Positions 45,039 to 55,723 of a stretch of 64,000 bases of DNA are shown here, in pieces. Position numbers and translations under genes: made by a program. The notes under the pieces are model-generated. The model worked only from the letters and a program-made list of their open reading frames with translations, was not told where the DNA came from and did not search any database. Position 1 is the stretch's first letter. Every line of letters begins with the position of its first letter. The stretch is from assembly GCA_032158295.1 (NCBI GenBank), contig CM063246.1:8867608-8931607 (forward strand). The letters are read 5' to 3'. The DNA is from Pycnopodia helianthoides. Its lineage: Eukaryota > Echinodermata > Asteroidea > Forcipulatida > Asteriidae.

Positions 45039-46202
45039 TCAAGATAGAATGTTGTCGATTTGAAAGTCTAGTGCCCTCTGTTGCCCTTCTCTGCACTTGC
45101 CGACGGAGAGGTGGATTGTCTGATATGGGAACTGATCGGCTACAAGGTGGCTTAGAGGCCATGCAATGTCTGCTTTAGCAACGGTATGGAGCGATGCGGC
45201 GCTGCCGCTGGACGGGGACACAGGTCGTTGGCCTCGGCCGCGTTTCTTGCTCCGCGCCTGGTGATGCTGATGAAATATCTCGGCCATCTTCATCGGCAGG
45301 GTCGGCGGCGGGTATGACACGTCGGCAAAATGGGGGAATGGACAGTACTTTGCCGTTTGGTGGGGCAACCAGGCTACCGGGTAGCACCTCTGGTTCGGGT
45401 AGACTGTATAGCTGCCGACGCCCTTTGGATTCGACGGAGTTTTGCTTGGGTTGGACTTGGAGCTGGTGTGGCTGGCTGTCTGGGTAGAAGATGGAGGGCG
45501 TGTCTTCGCGGGTGTAACATCTCGATGCTCGCTCGAGTCTCTCTGATCAGTCTCGCCGCATTCTGAGAAACCCAGGATACTGTCAATACTGAATGGACCG
45601 GTAAACTTCGACCGTGGCTTACCGGTGCCGATCTCGGGCTGTCCCCGGCCCCTCTGCCTCGACGACTTGCCCTCCCGCTCTTTCCCTCGCGGGATGCGTT
45701 TACGACGCCTACGGAAAACCCCGTCGGCGAAAGTGTACTCACTGTCTTCGTTGATGGTCCAATAATTGTCCTTTCCCCAGGGCCGTGCTGGGTCCCGTAA
45801 GATCTTCACGAAGCACTCGTTCAGGGACAGGTTATGCCTGACGGAGTTTCTCCAGCCCGTGTACGACCCCCTGAAGAAGGCGAACCTCTTCATGAGATAC
45901 TCGTTGATCTCTGCCAACGTTAGTCTCCCCGTCGATGAGTCCTTGATCGCCATAGCGATCAATGCGATGTAGGAGTAAGGTGGCTTGGGGTGGCGATGAT
46001 AAGTCGGTTTTCCTTTTGATTTCGTTGGGTCACGTACTTCATGGATTGCATTCTCACAGGAGCCGATGGCCTCGACCTCCAATGGGGAATGTTCGTATCC
46101 CAAGACGCTGGGCGAGATGGGCGGATCGGAGACGGAGCTTGTCCACGTCTCGGCCGGACTGTTCGGCGGGGATGACGGATGGAAACACTCCTCGGCATCC
46201 AT
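45039..46202 (-). CDS. foxQ1: Forkhead-box transcription factor, FoxQ1 type
   Basis: A single uninterrupted 387-codon frame from ATG at 46202 (A at -3, G at +4) to the stop at 45039-45041. The forkhead DNA-binding domain spans residues ~72-166: [14 protein letters not shown] at 73, recognition helix [13 protein letters not shown] at 119-131, wing region WGKDNYWTI. The combination [21 protein letters not shown] and [15 protein letters not shown] is characteristic of FoxQ1 rather than FoxQ2, FoxL1 or FoxC. A basic stretch [16 protein letters not shown] follows and should help nuclear import. Two eh1-like repression motifs (FxIxxIL), FSIDSILG at 204 and FQIDNILS at the last eight residues, suggest binding of Groucho/TLE corepressors. 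The linker is Ser/Thr/Pro-rich. Being intronless agrees with many FoxQ1 genes. The protein should bind DNA in the nucleus as a developmental regulator. No FoxF, FoxC or FoxL1 neighbour lies in the window. Confidence 0.95.
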   Translation of the reverse strand: MDAEECFHPSSPPNSPAETWTSSVSDPPISPSVLGYEHSPLEVEAIGSCENAIHEVRDPTKSKGKPTYHRHPKPPYSYIALIAMAIKDSSTGRLTLAEINEYLMKRFAFFRGSYTGWRNSVRHNLSLNECFVKILRDPARPWGKDNYWTINEDSEYTFADGVFRRRRKRIPRGKEREGKSSRQRGRGQPEIGTGKPRSKFTGPFSIDSILGFSECGETDQRDSSEHRDVTPAKTRPPSSTQTASHTSSKSNPSKTPSNPKGVGSYTVYPNQRCYPVAWLPHQTAKYCPFPHFADVSYPPPTLPMKMAEIFHQHHQARSKKRGRGQRPVSPSSGSAASLHTVAKADIAWPLSHLVADQFPYQTIHLSVGKCREGQQRALDFQIDNILS

Positions 46203-46239
46203 CGTGTGACGTCGAAGAGGGAACTACGAGTGTTTATTC

Positions 46240-46272
46240 TTACGATGATCTCAGTCGTCTCCACAAGCACAT
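46240..46272 (-). other. Upstream ORF in the foxQ1 leader
   Basis: ATG at 46272 opens an 11-codon frame (including the stop) ending TAA at 46240, 37 bases before the foxQ1 start. Another possible uORF begins at 46392, close to the predicted cap site. Either could reduce foxQ1 translation; this is inference. Confidence 0.35.
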
Positions 46273-46436
46273 GCTGTACCACGTTATAAGGTTGAAATAA
46301 AAGTTCTCAAGAAACGTTGACAGACTAGTGTTTATTGGGCGTTAGTAGCAGGCTGGACTGAATTCACGGGCAAGTTGTCGACGCGACCTCATGTGCGAGA
46401 CAACACCGATTCACCACCCCTCGATCTAACTGTCAA

Positions 46437-46442
46437 TTTATA
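46437..46442 (-). promoter_or_regulatory. TATA-like box upstream of foxQ1
   Basis: The minus strand reads CGCTTATAAATTGACAG. A start ~30 bases downstream (about 46405-46410) would give a ~205-base leader. CpG density is raised from here through the coding region. Confidence 0.45.
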
Positions 46443-46579
46443 AGCGTGGCCCAACCTGGCAGTCCAACGACAAAGTTGACACAAGTATTCAGGGCCTCCT
46501 TTTCTAACATGATCATAAGGGGTGATCGGGTGTTGTAGTAGGGCGTGCTATTTAGGTGCACTCACGGTGTTTACTCGTG

Positions 46580-47184
46580 TGACATCAATCAACCCAAGCA
46601 AGGGGGATGAATCGCAGGGAGCCAGCGGGGGAAGGTGACGGCAGTGGGGCTGCTGCTCTCTTCGTTGGTCCCTGCTTATTTTTTTGTTATGGAAATAAGG
46701 AAAAAAGCAGTGACTAGGATTGATTGAGGGGAAAGATGGCTTAAGATGAGTGCTGTGCAAGAGCTGGGGACGACAGAAGTATTGAGATGAACATCAGAAC
46801 ATGGGCACAATACTACCTTCAGTTTGGTACAGAGAGAAGGAAGGACTAGAAGAAACTCTATGACTGACTGAATTTTTGCGAAAGGAAGGACTTGAAGAAG
46901 TTCTCTGTGCACACTCTTTCCCGAATTCTGGCGCGCAGTAAAGTTACACCAATGTTGAAAATGGAAGTAAGCTAATGATGAAGTAGATAAGAGTAGGTCT
47001 AACTCCGCTTACAAACTTGAAGGAAAAAAATTCTAAGACATTTTCCCTCCCGTTCTCAACGTTTCTTCAGGTCAAAGAATTGGTATAGCAAGAAAATAAA
47101 AAACACAAAATGTAGAGATTTGGGACGGGGGAACACTGTGCCGTCACAGTGACGGGTAGACACAGAAAGGGACTGTATGCAACA
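46580..47184. other. Upstream region of foxQ1, no gene seen
   Basis: Contains a local direct duplication: GACTGACTGAATTTTTG at 46862 recurs near 47963, and AGGAAGGACT occurs twice at 46835-46890. No coding frame of note. Confidence 0.3.
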
Positions 47185-47274
47185 CGGTATTTTGGCTGGT
47201 AACCTTATTCTGGTAAGCATAATTTTTTGCGCTTGGCTACTTTTTCTGCTTAAGCAGCTCTATGACATCGGACC
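47185..47274. mobile_element. Family G MITE, right-half fragment
   Basis: TTTTGGCTGGTAACCTTATTC, GGTAAGCATAAT and TTAAGCAGCTCTATGACATC match the right half of the family. The left half is absent. Confidence 0.6.
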
Positions 47275-47446
47275 TATGCCCATGGTTGAGGACAAACAAG
47301 CTGGGTTGTGGTGGTGTAGTGGTCAGAAAGACGAATGGGGAATTTGTGATTCCCCTTTACATTGAACACTTTTTTTTAATGAAGTTCACCCCAGCAAAGC
47401 GTAAAGCCACTCTTGGTAAGGGGCTACAAGAAGAACATTATTTTAA

Positions 47447-47821
47447 GGGAAGGTATACGGTTGGTATATCACTCTAAACATTTATGGCAATAAAAACTTA
47501 CTTGGTTAGAAGTACAGCAACTTTCGATAGTATAAAGCATTTTGAGAAATATTTCAACTCAAAATAATGTGGATATGGAAAAAAGGTCTGTTTTTATCCC
47601 CCGAAATAATGTGAATCTGAGAAACTCAGACTGTGTATTCCTATTAAGGATTATTCTTCATGCGTGGACATAACCGCTCCAGATTTTTGGCAATATCTCA
47701 AAAACGCTACCATCTTTTGAAATGAATTTTTCACAGGTTAGTTTTATTGTATATATCTACATGTACATATATAGGATTAAAACAATCGAACGGTTCCAAA
47801 AACCAAAGGTATACTTTTCCT
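47447..47821. mobile_element. Second TTAA family (T2), full-length copy
   Basis: Tips GGGAAGGTATAC and GTATACTTTTCCT are flanked by TTAA at 47443-47446 and 47822-47825. The interior includes ACTTACTTGGTTAGAAG and a terminal-side module CACAGGTTAGTTTTATTG that parallels CTACAGGTTTGTCAGTTTAT of family T1. Non-coding, probably a piggyBac-like MITE. Confidence 0.65.
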
Positions 47822-47825
47822 TTAA

Positions 47826-49204
47826 GATGATAATAAAACTGTTGGAAACCAATTTAATACAAAGATTGTGAAAAGTATCATCCCTTGTGATAACGAAGCA
47901 AATAGGGACATCAATCAATTACCTCGGAAATATTGTTGTTGGTGTTCTTCTCCCCGAGAATGACTGACTGAATTTTTGTGACAGATTTTCCCAGATCATT
48001 TTTGGAAAAAACATCAGAACAGTATCTGAAAAACACAATCAAACTCAAAGACCTTTATTTCTTGTGATGTTTTAACTTCAAACTTGTTGCCAAATTTTCT
48101 TGAAAGAACAACAAGGCTATAAGGCCTATACCCTCCCATCAGTTTAATAACAAATCCCCAGAAAATGTGCAACTTGAATTATTAGCAGCATAGAAAATAC
48201 ATATTTCACAATATTGATATGCAGTAATATTGTACACTATTTTTTGTTGTATAGGTGGGTGTACCACCCTTTTCTCCAATTTACCACAAGATTACTAATG
48301 TTCATGAGTCTAATGGGAGTATACAATGGTCGTCCACATTACTCAGGCAGCGCGGACGTTGGCGGGTACGTGTGACAGAGACCCATAGTCGGGATTAGTG
48401 TAAACATACCTATCACACTACGACTAGAGCTTATCAGTTCGGGCGCGCGTCGTGCACTGATTTTCCCCCCGCCATTATGAATGAATGGCGGTCATAAAAC
48501 AAATTCATAGCCTCAATATAGCTAGAGGAGTACTCAACATACAGATAATGATGTCGTTGATGAAGACAAATGATCACACTCCAATCCTTGGGGTTCATCT
48601 TGGTGGTGTTTTTTTTTTTTGGAGGGGTAGGTGACGAGAAGGTGACAGTTCTGACAAAAAATCACAGGGAGGGGGTACCAAGTTGTGAGGGTGGGCACAG
48701 ACAACAAACAGGTGGCGTAAAAATAATAATAATAATAATAAATGATCCACGTGCTTGATTATTTAAACCTTAAAATAATTAATATTAACTTTCATAAACC
48801 AATGCTTTTTTGAAGAGTAAATAATTTACTTTTTTTAAAACACACTATAGGCCTACAACAAAAATTACCAATAAATTAGACAGTCCCATTTCAGGGAATG
48901 ACAACGAAAAAACGATTATGTTTTGTGAGGAATTTTATAAACATTCGTAACAATATTTCGTTCTGATTTCGATTGCTCCAGCTCAAAATTTCGAACGGTG
49001 ATTTTTGGGCTCTTCAAATGCCCCCCCCCCCTCGTCGTCTTCAACGGGGTTTCAGAAGGAAATATAACTATTTTTTTCTGGAGGATTGGAACTGATTTTT
49101 CCTTCCAGACCTTTAAAGGTCATTCAGAAATCATTGAGATTATTTAGTTCTTGCAATGTGTTGTGCAATCGTTATGTTACAATTTCAGTGAACGAGTACA
49201 AATA
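47826..49204. other. Intergenic DNA, no gene seen
   Basis: A (AAT)n tract at 48719-48742, a poly(T)/G patch at 48608-48630 and poly(C) at 49021-49032. 48990-49110 is another copy of the repeat seen at the window's left end. Confidence 0.35.
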
Positions 49205-49370
49205 TATATAGTAGCCACTGTATGTGACTCGAACCGTGGAGCAATGCCCCTTGCTCGAACCCACGACCTGTCCAACATCTACAAATCACTTTATCGATAA
49301 CGATAGAGGGGGCTAGAGCGACACTTCAACGGTACATGGCGGGGTGGCGCTCTCCCGTCCCGTGCGTACT
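49205..49370 (-). mobile_element. Probable tRNA-like SINE scrap
   Basis: TTGCTCGAACCCACGACCTG at 49252-49271 is the complement of a tRNA T arm/B box. GTATGTGACTCGAACCGTGG just before it looks like a second T-arm-like copy. No full tRNA fold. Confidence 0.35.
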
Positions 49371-49755
49371 GACCAAAATAAGCTCCCCTTAGCAATCAAT
49401 GCTAAACGCTAAAATACTCAAAAATATTCCAACAATATTTGAAGTCTCTCAGCCTTTTGAAAAAAAACGAATATATTTTCAGACAACTAAACTTAATTTT
49501 TTCTTTTCAATTTTGTGTAGGTTAGCCGTTTACGAAACACGTTGAACAATCGAGAAAAGATCATTGTGTATTTTTTATCTTTTTTTTATGAGGGGGGGGG
49601 GGTACATTCCAATAGGGGTCCAACCGGACCGTTTTGTTGGGGAAAGAAAACATTAAAGTAATGTTAGTGTCTGAACCGCAATGGGGAGAATATGTCTTCA
49701 TATCGGCTGTACTTTTTATAATTTTGGTTCCGGACATTATAGAAAAGCTTTCCTC

Positions 49756-49825
49756 CTGAAGACAACCACAGCATACTGATTGAAACGTCGAGTTATTGCA
49801 CAACCAGTTCTTTTCCAATAATTTT
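49756..49825 (+). repeat. Hammerhead-like/Penelope tail motif, copy 6
   Basis: CTGAAGACAACCACAGCATA then CTGATTGAAACGTCGAG. The right stem CTGATTG complements the left stem CAATCAG of the copy at 31210, so the ancestral stem was 7 bp. Confidence 0.4.
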
Positions 49826-50204
49826 GAACGTCCAGATCAGATAAAAAGGAAGCAACTACAAACTCTTCATTCATATAATCCATTTTATTTTTACATTTTA
49901 ATAATTATACACAATGTGAATCTCATCAGAAGCGGCCAAAACAGCTATTGACGTCCTATAAAACCCTCAGGGGCATTTCTGTGTGGATAAACCTCCACAC
50001 AAATATGAATATTCATGATGTGTTTACCTTCCACATGGTCCCACATCACCTCCAGCTAGATAGGCCTCCAATGCCATTGGTTGAGTAACTAGGTTTGGAC
50101 TAGGATCGGCAAGTTTGTACATTTGTTTCACCTGGAGAAATTTGCTCCACGCTAATACCACATGAATGTTTTGCTTTGCCTTTGTTGATGTGCTGAGGTG
50201 TCAT

Positions 50205-50339
50205 GGTGTGTGACCATAATCATGTAGGTTCACCCTCTGATTTGCTCTGCCCTTGTGACCATAATCATGTAGGTTCACCCTCTGATTTGCTCTGCCCTTG
50301 TGACCATAATCATGTAGGTTCACCCTCTGATTTGCTCTG
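50205..50339. repeat. Tandem repeat, three 45-bp units
   Basis: Identical words (CATGTAGGTTCACCCTCTGA) begin at 50221, 50266 and 50311. The three units are virtually identical, implying recent duplication. The unit length is divisible by three, so a repetitive 62-codon frame stays open; it is not believed to be a gene. Confidence 0.9.
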
Positions 50340-51270
50340 GCCTTGGTGTATCAACTATGGGGAACACTATGGGCACATCATTGGGAGCTAACTACTCTAT
50401 GTGTGGAGGTTCTTCCACACACACATGTCTTAGTGTTTCATTGAAAGTGTTCGTGCCCCTGCAGGGTTTTAAAAATACTATCTAGTACAGGTTGGAAGAG
50501 GGCCATGTTTTATAGTCTGTTAATTTAATAAAACAATCTTAAATGATCTTACAGTGTAAATATATCAACCTCTCGCATGCTTCTTTTGGGGGAGATGTTT
50601 AACATCAGAGATAACTTTGATATATTTGTTCTTGCATCATCACAGCAACGTTAGATTATAAACCAGAAAACAGACTGAGGATTGGACCATTTTTGATGAT
50701 CCAGAGAGGAGATGCTAACATGTATTTTGGTTACATGGATCAACACTTTGTCTCATTTAATATTTTCATTATACTTGATAGTCTAAGGTTGGCTAAAATC
50801 ACATTTTTTTATATTTTAATACATTACAGTAACTGTGTTTTCTTCTTCTTCTTCTTCTTCTTTTCAATAATGTTACACCATCAGTTTTAGGGGAAAACAT
50901 TATTTAAACCGTCCAATTATTTTCGAAAAGAGTGCTTATACTGGAGGGAAAAAAATGATCACCGCCAAATCGTTTTGATATGATGCCTTCAGGTCAATCA
51001 AGGGGCCAATTTTATTACAGCATGCACACTTTTTCTTTGCAGTAACAAGTAAGCAACCAAAGCACCACGTAATGTATACAAGTTTGTCACTGGTTCCCCG
51101 CTGCTTTTAGCTTATTAGCAGATGCATAAGCTCTTTCCGATAACCAACCGTTAAAGGCATGATACATGATTGGTTTTGGAACGCTACTACCTAAAATGTA
51201 TTCCTATGGTTTGAAAGAAACAAATGAGAGACTTTGGAACACTGTGGCAGTCGCTTCCAGATATTTTATA
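50340..51270. other. Intergenic DNA, no gene seen
   Basis: (TTC)n at 50838-50863. A pair of inverted words (GTGTGGAGGTT near 50401 and AACCTCCACAC near 49989) brackets 49980-50470, which suggests a MITE of ~490 bases containing the 45-bp repeat. Otherwise featureless. Confidence 0.35.
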
Positions 51271-51415
51271 CTACTTTGCAAATACTCAGTGCGCATGCGT
51301 TAGCCGTGGACTGAGGTGCATGCTGGTCTAGTTGGTGACTAAAATGTGTCACTATTCTAGACCAGTATGCACCTCATTCCACGGCAAACGCGCGCACCGA
51401 GTATTTGTAAAGTAG
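51271..51415. mobile_element. Long perfect-arm palindromic MITE
   Basis: CTACTTTGCAAATACTCAGT and GCGTTAGCCGTGGACTGAGG at the left are mirrored by CCTCATTCCACGGCAAACGC and GAGTATTTGTAAAGTAG at the right. The ~70-base arms leave almost no loop (around 51345), so the element can extrude a cruciform. Confidence 0.75.
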
Positions 51416-51499
51416 CCTACATGTCATACAACCCCAAGCTGCTTAAATTAGCGCTATGGGGTTAATCCAGGACAATACTGTCTCAGCCCTCTCAGCTTC

Positions 51500-51830
51500 C
51501 CATATATGCACCTGGGTGAAGAGAAGCAATTATGGTGAAGGGCCTTCATGACAAGGAATCGAAAGTACACGTCGATAATTCAGCCTTCAGTGCCCAATTT
51601 CGTAGAGTTGCTTAAGCAGAAAGTATTGCTTAAAACTTTCTGCTCAGCAGGATACCAGTCACAAACAGTACATGAGACATGGTGTTTTGGCTGGTAACCT
51701 TACTTTGGTAAGCAAATTCTTGTTGTGCTTAGCTACTTTTTGTGCTTAAGCAGCTCTATGAAATTGGGCCCAGAACTCCAGTCCGACGCCCTAGGCCACT
51801 CGGCCACGGCATGCAACAAATGAGGCAGTT
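51500..51830 (-). mobile_element. tRNA-derived SINE, split by a family G MITE
   Basis: The minus strand starts near 51811 with GCCGTGGCCGAGTGGCCTAG, an excellent class II tRNA head with A box. After the 51591-51772 insertion it continues with TTTCGATTCCTTGTC and ATAATTGCTTCTCTTCACCC, shared with the SINE at 4250-4975. Confidence 0.7.
51591..51772. mobile_element. Family G MITE, copy 6, inside a SINE
   Basis: Complete ends TGCCCAATTTCGTAGAGTTG and GCAGCTCTATGAAATTGGGC, with the interior words GGATACCAGTCACAAACAGT and GGCTGGTAACCTTACTTTGG in order. Confidence 0.8.
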
Positions 51831-52129
51831 ACTCTTCAGCAACCGAGTGTTTAAAATTTTCTTCCACACAAGACAGTATTTTTGACAGATAGTTTTAGTA
51901 CAGTTGATAATTGCACCAGGTAATGAGAACATCAATGATAAAAATCACGCATTAATTTGTTTGACCATTACCAATCATATATCATACCTTTCAGATATTC
52001 TTTATCATTTGATATTTGTATATGTTGTATATATTTTTTAGTTTTCCAAACTATTGTATTTGCGTATCATCCAAACTACAGCTCGTTAATAAAATGATTC
52101 TCCAACCACTTGTATAGGCTTAAACCTCT

Positions 52130-52636
52130 CCTCCATTGGCCAATTCAGTCAGTTTTGTGAAAATACATTTATCCAAAAGATAGAGTCCTCATGAAAGTGG
52201 AGGGGGGGGCAATTAAAGTCTCCAACCTCAGGTTAAAATGGTGTGAAATTTCATTGTATTTCATTCCCTTCAAGGGCGAATTTCGGTAACATAAAAAAAA
52301 AATCAGAATTACATTACATTTTAATATAAAGGTCTGTACATCTCTTTGCACAGGAACTATTTCATTTTTTAAATTTTTTATTCCTGAGTGCATTGAATTT
52401 GACCGTTTGACTGACGAACACATTCCTCTTTGGAATGCAGACCCATTTGCTATTAGTATCCAATTACGTCATGTTCCAAATTTAGCTCTGAAAAAAGGTG
52501 TGCAATAAAATGACATTTCACACCATTTTAACGCGAGGTTAGAGACTTGTAATTTTCCCCCCACTTTCATAGGACTCTGTCTATTAAAAATTAGTGCATC
52601 ACAAAACTGAATTCTACCTTGGAGACCCTCTTTACA
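52130..52636. mobile_element. Long-TIR MITE (family C), copy 3
   Basis: Left CAGTTTTGTGAAAATACATT...GATAGAGTCCTCATGAAAGTG and right CACTTTCATAGGACTCTGTC...TCACAAAACTG are inverted. Inner arms AACCTCAGGTTAAAATGGTG and CACCATTTTAACGCGAGGTT are inverted too. Uninterrupted, ~500 bases. Confidence 0.75.
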
Positions 52637-52639
52637 AAT

Positions 52640-55600
52640 CCTGATGGTGGTAAACAACGAAAATAACCTCGTGCGACGCTGACGACCTCGATTTACGACT
52701 TCAGTATTCCAAGTTTGATGACTGAAAAGAACAAAGGGGAAAAGAAAAACACGGAGAATGTCCAATCAATTTCATGAAGGAATGGGATAACGGATATTTA
52801 AGGAAAATATAAACAAAAGTAAGATAATGCAATTATTAATAAAACACACGTCGTTTCATTAATCTGTGTGACACTGGTTTGATTTCCAAAACGAAATCAA
52901 AATTTTGGTTACTGGTTTTTGTTTTCAAAATTATCTCAAATGCCTGGACGACATTATGATTGTTGTTGTTGTTGTTGTTGTTGTTTTCTCCTTTTTTTCA
53001 TTCGAAATGTATAATGATTTTTATTTTGTTTGAGCGTAATTTCGTAAAACAAAAATAACTCTTAGGTTTTCCTCAACAAGATGTAGCAAGAAAATGATGG
53101 TGATATACAATATTATCAAATCTCAACAAATAAATTAATAACAGCTATAAACAAATCAAACAATACTTACGTTCTTATTTGAAGCTAATTGTCAGCAACT
53201 ACGGTGTGAAAGGCGAGCATGCTACATCACAAGTTACAGACCATAACATCCATGCACACTAAAACACTCAAAACGCTACTTACTAGACGTACAAACAACA
53301 ATGCATGTGTGCAAAGAACAAAGTCATTAATAAACAAAGATACAACCAGTGACGAAATCCAAAGAAAAATGCCCAAATTATACAAATCATATATTTTTTT
53401 ATTGCAATTATTTTCATACTAGCAGTTACAGATATGCTTACAAATAGTTTCATACTACCAGCTCATTGAAATCATTTCACACACAAAATAAACAAACTGA
53501 TACTAAATTAATGTATAATGAGAAAATTCCCGAGAGTCCATTCACAAATATGTTTTAGTTTCTTTTCTATTTTAAAGAATGTTCTGAAAGTTTTGGCACT
53601 TATTTTCTGAGAGGATTTAGGCTAAACTTAAAATTTCTCACGGAAAACCAACAAATTTTTCCAAAAACTTTTCTTGTTGAAAGATAGTGATGTTGGCTAG
53701 GTCCTATTTGCAAGTGATTTATTTCTTGAAAGCTTACTTGGTAAAGAGTTTGTACATAAGACTATCCTTTAAGTTGACCTTATTCCAGTCATAACAATGT
53801 TTGAGGTCGTTTAGATTTCTAATGAAAGACAATTGACATAATTATAAGCGTTAATTGCCAACTAATTGACCGTGGTAGCGCTATGCAGCAATGCCAAGCC
53901 CAACTGTGAGGCCAAGAAAAACGTTCCATCTTCGCTCCACACTAAAACCATAACTTTAAATAAAAAACGCAGTTATTTGTTTTCAGATAAATGCTGCGTT
54001 TACCATCTTTTCAAAAGTCTAAATACAATATTCAAATTAGGCCTACTATGAGCTGTGAAGTGAACTTTTGTACATTGACAGCAATCGTTTGTTGGCCTAT
54101 TTAAAAAAAATACGAGCCATTTGAGACAAAGGTTTAGCTAATTTGAGACTAAGGTTGAAGTTTCAAATAGTTACTCCATCCGCAATCACATACTTTATGA
54201 ACATACTTAAAAGTCTAACAAAAGCGGAGTGACTCAACGCTTACAAGTTATCAAGTATAGGATTGGTTATTGTCTGAAAGCTCACTGATAGAGAACCCGC
54301 CAAAATCCCCATTGCTTTCTTTTGATTGCTGAAATCAAAAATAAGCCAGACAGGAAAGCGCACAAAATCTCTAACAAAACATCAACCATTATTTGGCGAG
54401 TTTGCTAAAATGTCAAATAATTCTTGTTTGTAATGGTTTGTTAATGAAGTCTCATGGATGGAAAATAATTGTCATTTCCACATCCAATTACATACTTTTC
54501 CTATTAAAAAAACCCACATTAAGTCCCCATTTACGAATTTATCAATCATAGAAAATCACAATCCAATAAATTTACCGCTTCACTAAACTTACAGGTAGAT
54601 AAACAAAAATAACTATAGGTAATTGTGAAAATCTAAATTTGTTTTGTATTTACAATAAATCCTCAAGATTATTGGCTTCCGCTATATAATTTAATTTTGA
54701 TTAAATCTTTATGAAAGATTGTTTAGCGAGAAGAAAAAAAAGGCAAATTAATTGAAAGAGAAATCTTTGAAAGCAAGTATATAACGTAAAATTGATAATC
54801 ATAAGAAAATAATTTAAACTGATTTGTTTTTAACTTCTAGTGTATATACTGTAGACAATAATTGTAAGTTCATAATTACATTACTAGTGATTACCTTTAT
54901 CACATACAACGTTGAAAAAAGTCAAAATTTGAAATACGGCGTAAACTTTAAGTATTAGCGCTACACCTTCCCGCGTTTATGTGCAAGTTTTTGTTAGATA
55001 TACTTTTATAATCTCATTTGTACATGTGATTAAATAGTGTTTAACATTTACTTTTATAACTGAACAATATACAACATGATCCCATCAAATGGTTAGTATA
55101 ATATGAGTCAATAAAGTTTCAAGTTGTAGAGGAAAAAAAATTATACAGCCCCATGAAAGGTTTAGAAATATTACAACCTCATCCCCGGTTGCTTATGAAT
55201 CTCATCAACTCATCCTTGTACCCTTGATTGAGCAACTCCCATGCAACCCCTAACCCCGGTCAGGAAAAGTGACTGGAGTAATGCCGACAAGTTACTTTGT
55301 TCAAAAGCAATGGTGTGGCAATGGTTCTTTCTCATCCTGCCACCATCCTGATCTTATTTCCCTGAGTTCAACAGAAATCACGAATCCAGTTTTTGAATCA
55401 TCAACCTAGGGGCCAGACTACATTTCCCTTCCAGCCTCGGTTTGGGTACATTGATTTGGATAGGAGTAAAACAAGACGGCTGCTGTGCACCATGCTTACA
55501 TGTGCAACATGCTGACTAAAACACCACTCCTCCTTATACCTCAATGTTGCTACTCCAGCAAGCAGCCAAAGCCAAAGACAATCAATTCAGTTACAGCCAG

Positions 55601-55723
55601 TGACTAGAACAGGTCTGGACCCCTGACTAAAGACAAGTTGTGTGGGTCTTCTTAAGAGAGGACAAATTTAACAAGCCAATTGCAAGTAAAACTTTTATAA
55701 AGGCTGGTAAAATGAATGGCTTT
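52640..55723. other. Very AT-rich intergenic DNA
   Basis: (TTG)n at 52960-52985. No long frames, no repeats shared with the rest of the window up to about 55,100. A plus-strand AATAAA near 55111 is followed by an A-rich run at 55132-55140. 55140-55720 has higher complexity and no recognisable feature. Confidence 0.4.

Larger units (their letters stand above)
46231..46574. promoter_or_regulatory. Three forkhead-type sites around the foxQ1 promoter
   Basis: TGTTTAY, the complement of the RTAAACA-type core, occurs at 46231-46237 (TGTTTAT), 46329-46335 (TGTTTAT) and 46568-46574 (TGTTTAC). Spacing is ~100 and ~240 bases. They could allow autoregulation or input from another Fox factor. Chance occurrence is possible. 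Confidence 0.3.

Noticed and set aside
50203..50391. Repetitive 62-codon frame
   Set aside because: Created by the 45-bp tandem repeat (unit divisible by three).
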